From Actinobacteria bacterium OK074 (GTDB taxonomy: Bacteria > Actinomycetota > Actinomycetes > Streptomycetales > Streptomycetaceae): DNA of 64,000 nucleotides. This document shows, piece by piece, positions 51,022 to 59,753 of this stretch. Within the stretch, counting starts at the first letter, position 1. Each line of letters opens with the position of its first letter. The notes below the pieces were generated by a model, which was not told the origin of the DNA, made no database searches, and worked only from the letters and a program-made list of their open reading frames with translations. Where the stretch lies: the NCBI GenBank assembly GCA_001298575.1, contig LJCV01000198.1, forward strand, positions 19,929 through 83,928, given 5' to 3'. The position numbers and the translations under genes were made by a program.

Positions 51022-51846
51022 ATGCTCGATGCCACCACCCGCTCTGGGGGCACCGCCACGGCCTCTCCCCGGGCCACCGCCACTGAGCTGGGTCCCACGA
51101 CGGTCACCGTCGGCGCCCTCGGCTTCTCGGCGGCCCTGGACGGACCCGCCGCCCTCGCCGCCGCACCGGCCGGTCTCACCTCCCGGTGCACGAGAGTGCT
51201 GCTCTCGCCCTGGTCCCGGCTGGCGCTGCTGGTCGCGCTGCTCGTCGCCGCGGCGGGCTGCGTGCTCGCGTTCCAGCCACAGCGGCTGCTCGCCGACGGC
51301 TGGCCACCCCAGCTCGGGGGCGCCGCCGCGGCGGTGGCCTTCGCGGCGGCGTACGGGCTGTGCACGGTCGCGTTCGTGCCGCGCCCCCTGCTGAACCTGG
51401 CCGCGGGCGCCCTCTTCGGCTCGCAGCTGGGCACGGGGGCCGCGCTCGGGGGTACGGTCCTGGGCGCCGGCATCGCGTTCGGGCTCGGCCGGGTGCTGGG
51501 CCAGGACGCGCTGCGCCCGCTGCTGCGCGGTCGCTGGCTGAAGGCGGCGGACGGCCAGCTCAGCCGCCACGCCTTCCGCTCGATGATGGCGGCCCGGCTC
51601 TTCCCCGGGGTGCCGTTCTGGGCGGCCAACTACTGCGCGGCCGTCTCCCGGATGCGCTGGACGCCCTTCCTCCTGGCGACGGCGCTCGGTTCGGTCCCGA
51701 ACACCGCCGCGTACGTCGTCGCGGGCGCCCGCGCCTCGTCACCGACCTCGCCCGCGTTCCTGATCGCCATGGCCTTCATCGCCGTCCCGGCCCTGCTGGG
51801 CACGGTGGTGGCGTGGCGCAAGCGGCACCGGCTGCGCGGCCACTGA
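51022..51846 (+). CDS. VTT-domain (TVP38/TMEM64-type) membrane protein
   Basis: The 274-aa protein has an Ala/Thr-rich N-terminus of about 55 residues, then a VTT/SNARE-associated domain with FVPRPLLNLAAGALFGSQLGTGAALGGTVLG and RLFPGVPFWAANYCAAVSRM, in about six membrane helices. Relatives include DedA and are linked to lipid scrambling or envelope stability. There is no clear ribosome-binding site; TACTGT lies shortly upstream of the ATG, so a leaderless transcript is possible. Confidence 0.88.
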   Translation: MLDATTRSGGTATASPRATATELGPTTVTVGALGFSAALDGPAALAAAPAGLTSRCTRVLLSPWSRLALLVALLVAAAGCVLAFQPQRLLADGWPPQLGGAAAAVAFAAAYGLCTVAFVPRPLLNLAAGALFGSQLGTGAALGGTVLGAGIAFGLGRVLGQDALRPLLRGRWLKAADGQLSRHAFRSMMAARLFPGVPFWAANYCAAVSRMRWTPFLLATALGSVPNTAAYVVAGARASSPTSPAFLIAMAFIAVPALLGTVVAWRKRHRLRGH

Positions 51847-51879
51847 GCCGCCGGCAGTCCGGGAGGGGGGCCTCGGCCG

Positions 51880-53049
51880 TCAGAGAGCCTCCACGATCAT
51901 CGCGTTGGCGAGGCCGCCCGCCTCGCACATCGTCTGAAGCCCGAATCGGGCGCCACGCGCGCGTAGGGCGTGCACGAGGGTGGTCGTGAGCCGGGTGCCG
52001 CTCGCGCCGAGCGGATGGCCGATCGCGACGGCGCCGCCGTGCACGTTGACCTTGGCGAGATCTGCGCCGGTCTCCTGCTGCCAGGCGAGGACCACGGCGG
52101 CGAACGCCTCGTTGATCTCGAACAGGTCGATGTCGTCGAGGGTGAGCCCCGCCCGGCGCAACACCTTCTCGGTGGCCGGGACGACGCCCATGAGCATCAG
52201 CAGCGGATCGGACCCGGTGACCGCGAAGCTGTGCAGCCGGGCCAGCGGACGCAGGCCGAGCCGGGCCGCGGTCTCGGCCGCCATGACGAGCACGGCCGAG
52301 GCGCCGTCGTTGATCGGGCTCGCGTTCCCGGCGGTGACCTGCCACTCGATCTGCGGGAACCGCTCGGCGTAACCGGGGTCGTAGTAGGCGGACTTGAGCC
52401 CGGCGAGGATCTCGGGCGTGCTGCCGGGCCGGACGCACTCGTCGCGGGCGAGCCCCGCCAGCGGTGCCGTCTCGGCGTCGAACAGGCCGCCCTCCCAGGC
52501 CGCGGCGGCCCGGCGGTGCGAGGTCACCGCGTAGGCGTCCATCTCCTCGCGCGTCAACGACCACTTGGCGGCGATGAGTTCGGCGCTGATGCCCTGCGGT
52601 ATCAGCCCCTCCGGGTAGCGCGCGGCGACCCCGGGCCCGAAGGGGTCGCTGCCGGGCAGCACGGCCGACCCCATGGGCACCCGCCCCATGGACTCCACCC
52701 CGCAGGCGATGGCGATGTCGTACGCCCCGGAGATCACCCCCTGCGCGGCGAAGTGCACGGCCTGCTGCGAGGAGCCGCACTGCCGGTCCACCGTGGTCGC
52801 GGGCACCGCCTCGGGGAAACCCGCCGACAGCACGGCCTGCCGGGTGATGTTCACGGCCTGCTCACCGACCTGGGTGACGGTGCCGCCGATGACGTCGTCC
52901 ACGAGCGCGGGATCGATACCGGACCGCTCGACGAGGGCACGCAGGGTGTGCGCGAGCAGTTCGACGGGATGGACGTGGGCCAGGGCGCCGCTCGGCTTCC
53001 CCTTGCCGACGGGCGTGCGTACGGCTTCGACGATCACGGCGTCACGCAT
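51880..53049 (-). CDS. Acetyl-CoA acetyltransferase/thiolase
   Basis: The 389-aa thiolase has the nucleophilic Cys in DRQCGSSQQAVHFAAQG (near 90), NEAFA and GGAVAIGHPLGASGTR with the catalytic His. The second catalytic Cys is in the unusual context MCEAGGLANAMIVE where most thiolases have CxGxGxG. It makes or cleaves beta-ketoacyl-CoA. It is divergent from an HxlR regulator, with a palindrome between them, so it is probably regulated by it. Confidence 0.93.
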   Translation of the reverse strand: MRDAVIVEAVRTPVGKGKPSGALAHVHPVELLAHTLRALVERSGIDPALVDDVIGGTVTQVGEQAVNITRQAVLSAGFPEAVPATTVDRQCGSSQQAVHFAAQGVISGAYDIAIACGVESMGRVPMGSAVLPGSDPFGPGVAARYPEGLIPQGISAELIAAKWSLTREEMDAYAVTSHRRAAAAWEGGLFDAETAPLAGLARDECVRPGSTPEILAGLKSAYYDPGYAERFPQIEWQVTAGNASPINDGASAVLVMAAETAARLGLRPLARLHSFAVTGSDPLLMLMGVVPATEKVLRRAGLTLDDIDLFEINEAFAAVVLAWQQETGADLAKVNVHGGAVAIGHPLGASGTRLTTTLVHALRARGARFGLQTMCEAGGLANAMIVEAL

Positions 53050-53100
53050 GGTGCGGGCCTCCTTGCCCTACGGGGCGGATACCAGTGAGTAGGAAATCCA

Positions 53101-53123
53101 AACTCACCATAGCCAGGTGAGTT
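53101..53123. promoter_or_regulatory. HxlR operator between the thiolase and hxlR genes
   Basis: AACTCACC-N7-GGTGAGTT is a perfect 8-bp inverted repeat. Another GTGAGT (53095 region) gives a second overlapping half-site. HxlR-type regulators act as dimers on such palindromes, here between divergent starts at 53049 and 53155. Confidence 0.65.
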
Positions 53124-53154
53124 GGAAAATCAAACCCTCCCCTAGACTTGCCCC

Positions 53155-53622
53155 ATGGCCACCACGGACCCCCGCCCCTGCTCGATCGCCGACACCCTGG
53201 CGCTCGTGGGCGAGAAGTACTCCCTGCTCGTCCTGCGCGAGGTCTGCCTCGGCAACGGACGCTTCGACCAACTGGTCCGCAACACGGGCGCACCGAGGGA
53301 CGTCCTGGCCACACGTCTGCGCCGCCTGGTGGACGCGGGCATCCTGAAGAAACGCGCCTACAGCGACCGCCCCCAGCGCTTCGAGTACCACCCGACCGAA
53401 GCGGGCCTGGAACTGGAACCGGTCCTGATGACCCTCAAGGAATGGGGCGACAAACACGTCCGCGGCGGCACCGACCTGCCGATGGCGATCGAACACACCT
53501 GCGGCAACGAACTGGTGGCCGTGGTCACCTGCACGGCCTGCGGAAAGCCGGTCCGACACGAGGACTTGACGGCACATCCGCAGGCGCCGGGTTGGACCGT
53601 CAGGGGCCCGATCACGGCTTAG
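53155..53622 (+). CDS. HxlR family transcriptional regulator
   Basis: The 155-aa protein has the HxlR winged helix: CSIADTLALVGEKYSLLVLREV, then GAPRDVLATRLRRLVDAGIL and the wing RAYSDRPQRFEYHPTEAG. A C-terminal extension of about 50 residues contains C-T-A-C plus another Cys, a possible metal or redox site beyond the usual HxlR length. It probably represses the divergent thiolase. Confidence 0.9.
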   Translation: MATTDPRPCSIADTLALVGEKYSLLVLREVCLGNGRFDQLVRNTGAPRDVLATRLRRLVDAGILKKRAYSDRPQRFEYHPTEAGLELEPVLMTLKEWGDKHVRGGTDLPMAIEHTCGNELVAVVTCTACGKPVRHEDLTAHPQAPGWTVRGPITA

Positions 53623-53664
53623 CCGTCATCCACAGCAGCGCGGGTGGGCACGCTTAGAACGCAA

Positions 53665-53693
53665 CCCGCGCCCCTAGCTTTTAGGGGCGCGGG
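53665..53693. terminator. Strong hairpin between hxlR and the cupin gene
   Basis: CCCGCGCCCCTA (53665-53676) pairs perfectly with TAGGGGCGCGGG (53682-53693) around GCTTT. It serves two convergent genes and forms the left end of dispersed element copy 4. Confidence 0.75.
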
Positions 53694-53737
53694 GCTATGA
53701 CATTCTGCGGCTCCGCCGCGCGGGCGCGACCAGCCAC
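53684..53737 (+). repeat. Dispersed GC-rich 3'-end element, copy 4
   Basis: This 54-base core matches copy 1 at 51 of 54 positions, in opposite orientation. It includes the inner palindrome GCGGCTCCGCCGC. It follows the hxlR stop and the hairpin. Confidence 0.75.
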
Positions 53738-53763
53738 GACGCAGCCGCAGACGAAGAACACCC

Positions 53764-54477
53764 TCAGTAAACGTCCAGCCGCCCACACATCCCGAACTTC
53801 CCATAAGCAGCGGGCTGCTGAGCCGTCACCACAGCATCGGCAAGGTAAGACACATCCCCCCGCTCCAGCCGCGACAACTGCTCCCCCGTGGTGGCAGCCG
53901 CAGCCGCAGCCCCCCGCTCCCAGCGCTCATGCCACTCACCGAGCCGAGGCCGCACAAGAGCCGCAGCGGCCCGATGAAACGCGGCCAACGCCTCCGGCCC
54001 CTCAGCCGCGCGCAGCGCAAGATACCCCTCCAGCGCCAAATCCCGCCGACCCCGGGCAACCCGCTCCCGCTCAACCTCGGGCGCGTCCGCCGGAATCACG
54101 GTCACAGCCGCGTACGCCTCCGGGGACACCAGGTACTCCGGCGGCAGGGTCAGCACCGCGTCCCCCGCCTCGGGCAGCCCGCTGTTCTGCATGAGCACGG
54201 TGATGCGCAGATCGTCCTCGTTGACCAGCCGGTGGATCGTGCCGGGCGCGAACCAGGCGACCGTGCCGGCCGCCAGCGGCGTGACCTCGTACCCGGACGT
54301 GGTCAGCGTCTGTACCGCGCCGCGCCCGCCGGTGACGACGTACGCCTCCGAACAGGTCAGGTGCATATGGGGAGTTCCACCGCAGACGCCGTCGACGGCG
54401 GGCCAGTCGTAGACCGACAGGTGCGAGACGGCGACGCCGCCGGGCAGGCCGGTGAAGGTCGCGGCGGGGGTCACCAC
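53764..54477 (-). CDS. Cupin-domain protein of a Gfo/PmoA-like operon
   Basis: The 237-aa protein has a cupin fold (GGTPHMHLTCSEAYVVTGGRGAV, then WFAPGTIHRLVNEDDLRI) with metal-binding His residues, followed by a helical C-terminal region. GTG 54477 has GGAGG seven bases upstream and overlaps the end of the PmoA-like gene. As third gene of a sugar-catabolism-like operon it may be a sugar isomerase-like or sensing protein. Confidence 0.85.
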   Translation of the reverse strand: MVTPAATFTGLPGGVAVSHLSVYDWPAVDGVCGGTPHMHLTCSEAYVVTGGRGAVQTLTTSGYEVTPLAAGTVAWFAPGTIHRLVNEDDLRITVLMQNSGLPEAGDAVLTLPPEYLVSPEAYAAVTVIPADAPEVERERVARGRRDLALEGYLALRAAEGPEALAAFHRAAAALVRPRLGEWHERWERGAAAAAATTGEQLSRLERGDVSYLADAVVTAQQPAAYGKFGMCGRLDVY

Positions 54478-55415
54478 GGGTGCGCCTCCAGGTACTTGGC
54501 GACTTCCTCGCGCTCCCACGCCCCGTCGGCCACCACGATCCGGTAGCGGCGGGTGAGGGTATCGCCGGGCGCGAGTTCGAACTCGTCGTAGAAGGCCCAG
54601 GAGGGGGCGACGGCGGCGAAGGGTTCGTTGCGGACGAACCAGTGGGCGGGGTGGGCGCCTTGGGCGCCGGTGTGGTCGTTCTCGGGCGCGTGCTCGAAGA
54701 CGAGGGTGGCCTGGCCGTCGGTGCCGTCGTGCGTGCCCGAGTAGGCGAGCCAGGGCGCCTGCCGGCCCATGAGGTCCGGCCCCTCGCTGTCGGGGCCGAG
54801 GATGCGGCCGTCCCGGAAGGCGCGCGGGCCGCGCCAGAACAGGCCCGTGTAACCGGCCAGTTCGCGCCCCGCGGTGGTCGGGCTGCCGAACACCAGTGGT
54901 TCGTCACGGCGGTTGGTGATGGCCGAAGTCCAGGTCAGCGCCCAGGACTTGGCGGCGACATCGATGTCGTGCACCTCGATGCGGCGCTCCTCGTCGGCCC
55001 ACAGTTCGCCCGTGTACGGGTGCCAGGTGAGCCGTTCGGCGACGACCGCACCGTCGCCGTCCGCGCCGACCTCGTCGAAGGCGACGTGCGCCATCGACCC
55101 GACGCGCTCGGGCAGTTCGAGGTAGCCCTCGCCGTGGACGTAGCAGTTGCCGCCCCACAGGTTCTGGCCCGACAGGTGCGAGGCGGTCAGCTGGAGGCCC
55201 TTGTGCCAGCGATGGTCGTTGGGCCGGTAGTCGGTGACGACGTCACCGGCGAGGGTCCGGATCGGGTGGAGGTACGGCTTGGGCGCCTCCCACGCGGCCT
55301 CGGGGGCGTAGACGTAGGCGAACAGTTCGACGCCGGTGGCCGGTTCGGTGAACGTGATGCGGTCGCCGTGCGCGTGGGTGATCCGTACGGCCGGGCTCTT
55401 CGCGGACGCGGTCAT
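54471..55415 (-). CDS. DUF6807/PmoA-like protein
   Basis: The 314-aa protein has the pattern PKPYLHPIRTLAGDVVTDYRPNDHRWHKGL and later YTGLFWRGPRAF, typical of the DUF6807 (formerly PmoA-like) family. These are beta-sandwich proteins found with Gfo/Idh oxidoreductases in sugar-catabolic clusters and are not methane monooxygenases. The ATGA overlap with the upstream gene shows coupling. Confidence 0.88.
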   Translation of the reverse strand: MTASAKSPAVRITHAHGDRITFTEPATGVELFAYVYAPEAAWEAPKPYLHPIRTLAGDVVTDYRPNDHRWHKGLQLTASHLSGQNLWGGNCYVHGEGYLELPERVGSMAHVAFDEVGADGDGAVVAERLTWHPYTGELWADEERRIEVHDIDVAAKSWALTWTSAITNRRDEPLVFGSPTTAGRELAGYTGLFWRGPRAFRDGRILGPDSEGPDLMGRQAPWLAYSGTHDGTDGQATLVFEHAPENDHTGAQGAHPAHWFVRNEPFAAVAPSWAFYDEFELAPGDTLTRRYRIVVADGAWEREEVAKYLEAHPW

Positions 55416-56638
55416 GCCGATGCCTCCTCGCCGGTGGCGGCCGGCCGCGGTGCCCAGCCGGGGGCGCCGCCGTGCAACGCCGTGTAGTAGGGGTCCTCGG
55501 GGCCGATGTCACCGGCGTGCACGGTGGTGTCCGTGAACGCCGACTTGTACAGCGCGGTGATCAGTTCGAGGCTGGTGCGGCCGTCGGCGCCGCTGCTGCG
55601 CGGCCGTTCACCCGCGCGCATGCTGGCCACCAGTTCGCGCAGTTGCGCGAGGTGCGAGCTGGGCACGTCCGGGCCGAAGTCCCGCCAGCGGGCGGCCTCT
55701 TCGGCGGGCACACCGGGGGCCGGGGTGATGGTCCAGTTGTCGTTGCCGTGGCCGTAGAGGTGGACGAGTTCGACGGTGGCGCGCTCGCAGTCGATGCGGA
55801 TGCGGCTGACCTCGTCGGGGCTGAGGACGCTGTTGACGACGGTGGCCAAGGCACCGCCCTCGAAGCGCAGGAGGGCGGTGGAGACGTCCTCGGTCTCCAC
55901 GTCGTGCACCAGGCGCGCGGCCATGGCCCGCACCTCGCTCCAGGGGCCGAGGAGTTCGAGCAGCAGGTCCATCTGGTGGATGCCGTGCCCCATCGCGGGC
56001 CCGCCGCCCTCGGTCTGCCAGCGACCGCGCCACGGTACGGCGTAGTAGTCGGCGTTGCGGTACCAGGTGGTCTGGCAGTGCGCGACCAGCGGGCGGCCCA
56101 GGGCGCCCTCGGCCAGCAGCCGCTTGACGTGGCTGGTAGCCGAGCCGAAGCGGTGCTGGAAGACGATCGCCGCGTACGGGCCGCCGTCGGTGTTCTCCGC
56201 GGCCTCGACGGCGGCGTAGTCGGCGAGGGTGGGGACCGGCGGCTTCTCGCACAGCACCCAGGACCCGGCGCGCAGCGCGGCGATGGACTGCTCGCGGTGC
56301 AGGGTGGGCGGGGTGCAGACGCTGACCAGGTCGGGCCGCTGCTCCGCGAGCATCCGGTCGAGGTCGGTGTAGGCGTGCGGGATGTCGTTGTCGGCGCACA
56401 GCCGCTTGGCCGCGTCGGCGTTGATGTCGACGACGGCGACGATCTCGGTCTCGCCCTCGGCGGCGAGCCGTTGCAGCGCGGGCAGGTGGCTGTCGCTCGC
56501 GATGGCCCCGGCGCCGATGAGGGCGGCGCGGATGCGGCGGCCCTTGAGCGGGGCCGGGCGCGCGGCGGCCCCGGTGGCGGAGGTGGTGTCGGAACCCGTG
56601 GCGGACCTGGCTTCGGGACCCGTGGAGGATGTGGACAT
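55412..56638 (-). CDS. Gfo/Idh/MocA family oxidoreductase
   Basis: The 408-aa protein has the NAD(P)-binding start IRAALIGAGAIASDSHLPAL after a 30-residue Ser/Thr/Ala-rich leader, the EKP catalytic motif (CEKPPVPTLADYAAVE) and GGGPAMGHGIHQMDLLLEL. It likely oxidises a sugar or inositol-like compound. It heads the three-gene operon. The start is uncertain (ATG 56638 or GTG 56653) as neither has a good ribosome-binding site. A LacI-type palindrome lies upstream. Confidence 0.9.
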   Translation of the reverse strand: MSTSSTGPEARSATGSDTTSATGAAARPAPLKGRRIRAALIGAGAIASDSHLPALQRLAAEGETEIVAVVDINADAAKRLCADNDIPHAYTDLDRMLAEQRPDLVSVCTPPTLHREQSIAALRAGSWVLCEKPPVPTLADYAAVEAAENTDGGPYAAIVFQHRFGSATSHVKRLLAEGALGRPLVAHCQTTWYRNADYYAVPWRGRWQTEGGGPAMGHGIHQMDLLLELLGPWSEVRAMAARLVHDVETEDVSTALLRFEGGALATVVNSVLSPDEVSRIRIDCERATVELVHLYGHGNDNWTITPAPGVPAEEAARWRDFGPDVPSSHLAQLRELVASMRAGERPRSSGADGRTSLELITALYKSAFTDTTVHAGDIGPEDPYYTALHGGAPGWAPRPAATGEEASA

Positions 56639-56712
56639 GTACGTGATCAGCACTCCATCGGACGCGGTGTCTGACGTGGGCCAACGCGTGTGACTCCGGT
56701 GCCCCCGGCGAC

Positions 56713-56726
56713 AGCAAGCGCTTTCT
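56713..56726. promoter_or_regulatory. LacI-family-type operator upstream of the Gfo/PmoA-like operon
   Basis: AGCAAGCGCTTTCT contains the perfect palindrome AAGCGCTT with a central CG, the hallmark of LacI/GalR-family sites. It is about 75 bases upstream of the operon. No LacI gene is in the window. The rest of 56654-57007 holds nothing else I can support. Confidence 0.6.
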
Positions 56727-57007
56727 CCGAGGCATCAACGTATGCGTCGTCGAAGCGGCCGGTCAACACCCCGGGCCCGGAGTCCCCCGGACGCGCGCCG
56801 GCCACGTCGGCCGCCGGCCGGGAAACCCCTGTGCCGGGGCTGTCGTTCCGGGACGCTACGCTGCCAGTCCACACATGGGCGATCACCGCGCGTACGGGTG
56901 CGTACCGCGGTCCTTGGTGTACGTCCGTCGTGCACCCGGCGCCGTACGCCGTCGTTCTCCGCCCTGTTCCCGCACCCGCCGTTGAGCGCTTGGACTCCGC
57001 ATCTCCC

Positions 57008-57883
57008 ATGACTTGGTTTGAATCCCTCATCCTCGGGCTCGTCCAGGGGCTGACCGAATTCCTCCCCGTGTCCTCCAGCGCGCACCTGCGGCTGACCGCG
57101 GCCTTCGCGGGCTGGGAGGACCCGGGGGCGGCCTTCACGGCGATCACGCAGATCGGCACGGAGTCCGCGGTACTGATCTACTTCCGCAAGGACATCGCGA
57201 ACATCGTCTCGGCGTGGTTCCGCTCCCTGGTGAACAAGGAGATGCGGGGCGACCACGACGCGCGGATGGGCTGGCTGGTCATCGTCGGCTCGATCCCGAT
57301 CGGACTGCTGGGGCTGACGCTCAAGGACCAGATCGAGGGGCCGTTCCGGGATCTGCGGATCACCGCGACGATGCTGATCGTGATGGGTGTGATCCTCGGC
57401 ACGGCGGACCGGCTCGCGGCCCGCGACGAGACGGGCGGGCGGCACCGGGCGCCCAAGCAGCGCAAGACGCTCCAGGACCTGAACGTCAAGGACGGTCTCG
57501 TCTTCGGCGCCTGCCAGGCCATGGCCCTGATCCCGGGCGTCTCCCGCTCCGGGGCCACGATCAGCGGCGGCCTGTTCCTCGGCTACAAGCGCGAGGCGGC
57601 GGCGCGCTACTCGTTCCTGCTGGCGATTCCGGCGGTGCTGGCGTCGGGCGTGTTCGAGACGAAGGACGCGCTGGAGACCGGGCACGTGGCGTGGGGGCCG
57701 ACGATCTTCGCGACGGTGATCGCGTTCCTGTCCGGCTTCGCGGTCATCACGTGGTTCATGAAGTTCATCTCCTCCAAGTCGTTCATGCCGTTCGTCTGGT
57801 ACCGGATCGCGCTCGGCATCGTCATCATCGCGCTCGTCACCGCGGGCGTACTGAGCCCGCACGCGGCGGAGTCGGCGGGCTGA
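57008..57883 (+). CDS. uppP: Undecaprenyl-diphosphatase
   Basis: The 291-aa membrane protein dephosphorylates undecaprenyl pyrophosphate to recycle the lipid carrier for peptidoglycan. The motifs LVQGLTEFLPVSSSAHLRL at the N-terminus and PGVSRSGATISGGLFLGY in the second half match BacA/UppP, with about eight membrane helices. ATG 57008 matches the family start; the open frame further upstream is not family-like. Confidence 0.96.
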   Translation: MTWFESLILGLVQGLTEFLPVSSSAHLRLTAAFAGWEDPGAAFTAITQIGTESAVLIYFRKDIANIVSAWFRSLVNKEMRGDHDARMGWLVIVGSIPIGLLGLTLKDQIEGPFRDLRITATMLIVMGVILGTADRLAARDETGGRHRAPKQRKTLQDLNVKDGLVFGACQAMALIPGVSRSGATISGGLFLGYKREAAARYSFLLAIPAVLASGVFETKDALETGHVAWGPTIFATVIAFLSGFAVITWFMKFISSKSFMPFVWYRIALGIVIIALVTAGVLSPHAAESAG

Positions 57884-57980
57884 CGACGGCGGCACCCGCA
57901 CGGCGACCGTGACCAACCGCATACGGCCTGGGTAGCCGTGTGGTAGCGCGCTGTCAGTCCTTGCCCCTACGCTTGTGCGC

Positions 57981-58163
57981 ATGTCCCCCAACTCGACCAT
58001 GACCCTTGGTTCCGTGCGTTCCGCCGACGACTTGAACGACCGCATCCGCGCCCTCTGGCTGCGCGCGGGCGGCTCCTTGTCGGCCCAGGAGCGCGAGGAG
58101 TACGAGCTGTTGGTCGTGGAGTGGGCGAAGGCGATACGCGACGGGGTTGTCACGGCGGCCTGA
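57981..58163 (+). CDS. Small conserved acidic/helical protein
   Basis: The 60-aa protein starting MSPNSTMTLGSVRSADDLN has a helical C-terminal half (LNDRIRALWLRAGGSL, QEREEYELLVVEWAKAI). TACGCT about 8 bases before the ATG and no Shine-Dalgarno suggest a leaderless transcript. No family function is known to me. An in-frame GTG at 57975 is an alternative start. Confidence 0.65.
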   Translation: MSPNSTMTLGSVRSADDLNDRIRALWLRAGGSLSAQEREEYELLVVEWAKAIRDGVVTAA

Positions 58164-58208
58164 GCGAGTCCTGCGGGGCGTTACCGAGCGCGGCGACGGG
58201 GGCAGCGC

Positions 58209-58850
58209 TCAACCCACCCGCGGGGCCCAGCCGTCGGCCGACATCCGCTCGAACGCGGTGGGTCGCGGCCGTCGCGCGATGAACTCCTTGACGCGCCGGG
58301 CGCATTCGGCCGGGTCCAGCCGCGCGGTGTCGACCTCCAGGTCGTACATCCCGTGCGCGTGCACCCGCTCCAACTGCCGTACGGCCAGGCCCTCGGGGCG
58401 GTCGCCGCGGGCCCGTTCGCGGCGTTCGAGTTCCGCGCGCGGGCAGTGCACGCCGACCAGGACCACGTCCCGCGGCACGAACAGCGCCAGGCAGTCCCGC
58501 AGCCGCCATTCCTCGCTCAACACGTGGTCGACGACGATGTTGTTGCCCGCGGCGGCCATGCCCGCGACCGCGCGGTGGTAACCCCGCCAGGTCCGGTGCA
58601 GCATCGCGGCGAGGTCGTCGCCGGTCGGCTCGGGCGCCGACCGCATCGCGTGGAAGGCGTCGACCGGCAGATGGAAGTACGGCTCGTCGACGATCTTCAG
58701 CAGCTCCCGCGCGATGCTCGACTTGCCGGAGCTGGTCGTGCCGTTGAGGAAGACGACGAGCCCGCCGCCGTCGGCCGGAGCGGGCTCGGGAAGCCTGCGG
58801 ACCCCCGCGCCGTTGCCGAGGGGCCGGCGGCGCACCCCGTCACCGCCCAC
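58209..58850 (-). CDS. Chloramphenicol phosphotransferase-like kinase
   Basis: The 213-aa P-loop protein has VVFLNGTTSSGKSSIARELL (Walker A), then HLPVDAFHAM and RPEGLAVRQLERVHAHGMYDLEVDT, typical of the CPT family, which phosphorylates chloramphenicol or nucleoside-like substrates. The GTG start at 58850 overlaps the SDR stop by 11 bases, so the two are coupled. It could confer resistance, or act on another alcohol. Confidence 0.88.
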   Translation of the reverse strand: MGGDGVRRRPLGNGAGVRRLPEPAPADGGGLVVFLNGTTSSGKSSIARELLKIVDEPYFHLPVDAFHAMRSAPEPTGDDLAAMLHRTWRGYHRAVAGMAAAGNNIVVDHVLSEEWRLRDCLALFVPRDVVLVGVHCPRAELERRERARGDRPEGLAVRQLERVHAHGMYDLEVDTARLDPAECARRVKEFIARRPRPTAFERMSADGWAPRVG

Positions 58851-59580
58851 CGGCCACCCTCAGAACGGCGCCCGTCGTGTACGAGGCGTCCGGGGACAGC
58901 AGCCAGGCGATGGCGGCGGCGATCTCCTCCGCCTTGCCCGCGCGCCGCATCGGGATGGTGGGGATCATGCGTTCGGGGCGGTCGGGGTCGCCCATCGTCG
59001 TGTGCATGTCCGTGTCGACCAGCCCGGGCGCGACCGCGTTGACCCGGATGCCGTCCGGGCCGAGTTCCTTGGCGAGCCCCATGGTCAGCGTGTCGACCGC
59101 CGCCTTGCTGGCCGCGTAGTGCACGAACTCGCCCGGGCTGCCGAGCGTGGCCGCCCCGGACGACACGTTCACGATGGCGCCGCCGCCCCACGCCGACATG
59201 ACCTGGGCGGCCCGGCGCGAACACAGCAGCGTGCCCACGAGGTTGACCTCGACGACTCTGCGCAGATCGGCCGGGTCGGTGTCCGCGAGCCGGCCCAGCG
59301 GCCCGGTCACCCCGGCGTTGTTCACCAGCCCGGTCACCGGCCCGAGCCGGTCCGCCGCGGTCTCGAACAGCCGGTCCACGTCCGCCTCGACGGAGCTGTC
59401 CGCGCGCACGGTCACACAGCGCGCCCCGGCCGCGCGCACCGCGGTCGCGGTCCACTCGGCGGCGGCGCCGTCGCTGACGTACCCGACGACCACGTCGTGC
59501 CCGTCGGCCGCGAGCCGCGCGCAGGTCGCGGCCCCGATCCCCCGGCTGCCGCCGGTGACAACGGTGACGGGACGAGCCAT
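58840..59580 (-). CDS. Short-chain dehydrogenase/reductase
   Basis: The 246-aa classical SDR has TGGSRGIG cofactor binding, NNAG, a catalytic Ser in VNVSSGAA, YAASK (Tyr/Lys) and PGLVDTDMHTT. It uses NAD(P)H on an unknown carbonyl or alcohol. It is co-transcribed with the CPT-like kinase. Confidence 0.94.
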   Translation of the reverse strand: MARPVTVVTGGSRGIGAATCARLAADGHDVVVGYVSDGAAAEWTATAVRAAGARCVTVRADSSVEADVDRLFETAADRLGPVTGLVNNAGVTGPLGRLADTDPADLRRVVEVNLVGTLLCSRRAAQVMSAWGGGAIVNVSSGAATLGSPGEFVHYAASKAAVDTLTMGLAKELGPDGIRVNAVAPGLVDTDMHTTMGDPDRPERMIPTIPMRRAGKAEEIAAAIAWLLSPDASYTTGAVLRVAGGR

Positions 59581-59753
59581 GAACGCCTCCTCGGGTGATG
59601 CTGATCGCGCGTGATCACCCTACGGCCCCCGCGCGTTCACCCCCTTCGCGCCCCCGAACGGCGATGCACGCCCCCGTCGCGACCCGTGCGCCCCGGCCCG
59701 CGACACGCCGCACACCTCTTGGCCGGACGGCCCCCGTCCCCAAGACTGACCCG

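Noticed and set aside
54471..55415. Methane monooxygenase subunit (from the PmoA name)
   Set aside because: The protein is soluble and beta-rich without membrane helices, and it sits with Gfo/Idh genes; the name is historical.
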